DNA from: Saprospiraceae bacterium
Lineage (GTDB): Bacteria; Bacteroidota; Bacteroidia; Chitinophagales; Saprospiraceae
Direction: 5' to 3'
Length of the DNA: 5,172 nucleotides
NCBI GenBank assembly: GCA_027009605.1
Contig: JALVCY010000085.1
Location: 1 to 5,172 of the forward strand
In this document: in pieces, positions 5,152-5,172 of the stretch
How positions within the stretch are numbered: position 1 is the stretch's first letter
How the letters are laid out: each line of letters opens with the position of its first letter
Program-made: the position numbers and the translations under genes
Notes under the pieces: model-generated
Databases searched by the model: none
The model's input: only the letters and a program-made list of their open reading frames with translations
Told to the model about the DNA's origin: nothing

Positions 5152-5172
5152 TCAAATCGCTGGACGTTTCAG
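5152..5172 (-). CDS. Possible C-terminal end of a gene entering from the right
   Basis: On the minus strand the frame reads LKRPAI and then a TGA stop at 5154-5152, 12 bases before the strong terminator hairpin. This stop-to-terminator spacing is what a gene end would show. With only six residues visible, nothing can be said of the product. Two alternatives exist. Another minus frame stays open down to a TAA at 5071-5069 and includes the hydrophobic stretch IYNMPVAIIGMLFFLGG. On the plus strand, the ATG at 5147 could begin a gene (MIQIAGRF) after an A-rich leader. Confidence 0.3.
   Translation of the reverse strand: MKRPAI

Noticed and set aside
5147..5172. Start of a plus-strand gene at ATG 5147 (MIQIAGRF)
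   Set aside because: An A-rich leader is present, but only eight complete codons are visible and a strong minus-strand terminator directly before it favours a gene ending here from the other side. It is kept only as an alternative.

Overview
The window looks like a chromosomal piece of a Bacteroidota bacterium, possibly near Saprospiria (inference). The supporting signs are two lipoproteins with an SCKK(D/E) signal-peptidase II site, start codons preceded by A/T-rich DNA rather than a Shine-Dalgarno sequence, carboxypeptidase-regulatory-like beta domains, and AT-rich intergenic DNA full of short repeats.

Layout. Positions 1-259 are non-coding and hold a 159-bp composite element: 13-bp inverted repeats at the ends and a perfect 32-bp palindrome in the middle. 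Two tandem paralogous genes follow on the minus strand. Gene B (2340-4067, 575 aa) lies upstream of gene A (260-2005, 581 aa with the start corrected here). Both encode multi-domain lipoproteins. Their first ~275 residues are nearly the same, and their C-terminal halves differ strongly. The 334-bp gap between them carries a 48/49-bp tandem repeat, and gene B's intrinsic terminator is built from that repeat. Position 4068-4359 is a divergent intergenic region with a good promoter candidate for the plus-strand gene at 4360-4776, a 138-aa monoheme cytochrome c lipoprotein. Positions 4777-5099 are filled by two different arrays: 15 heptamer units (GGTGAGT type), then 13 ATCTGCG-type motifs separated by only three spacer lengths. 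The right edge has a strong minus-strand terminator, probably of a gene that ends just inside the window.

How the genes relate. A and B are probably cell-envelope proteins that share an invariant N-terminal platform and present different C-terminal modules; the ligand or partner is unknown. The tandem terminator between them suggests that A has its own transcription start, although I found no convincing promoter for either. The cytochrome is transcribed away from them and has no visible functional link. I see no defence system, CRISPR, transposase, RNA gene or complete new pathway. The most unusual parts are the intergenic repeat architectures and the graded divergence of the lipoprotein pair.
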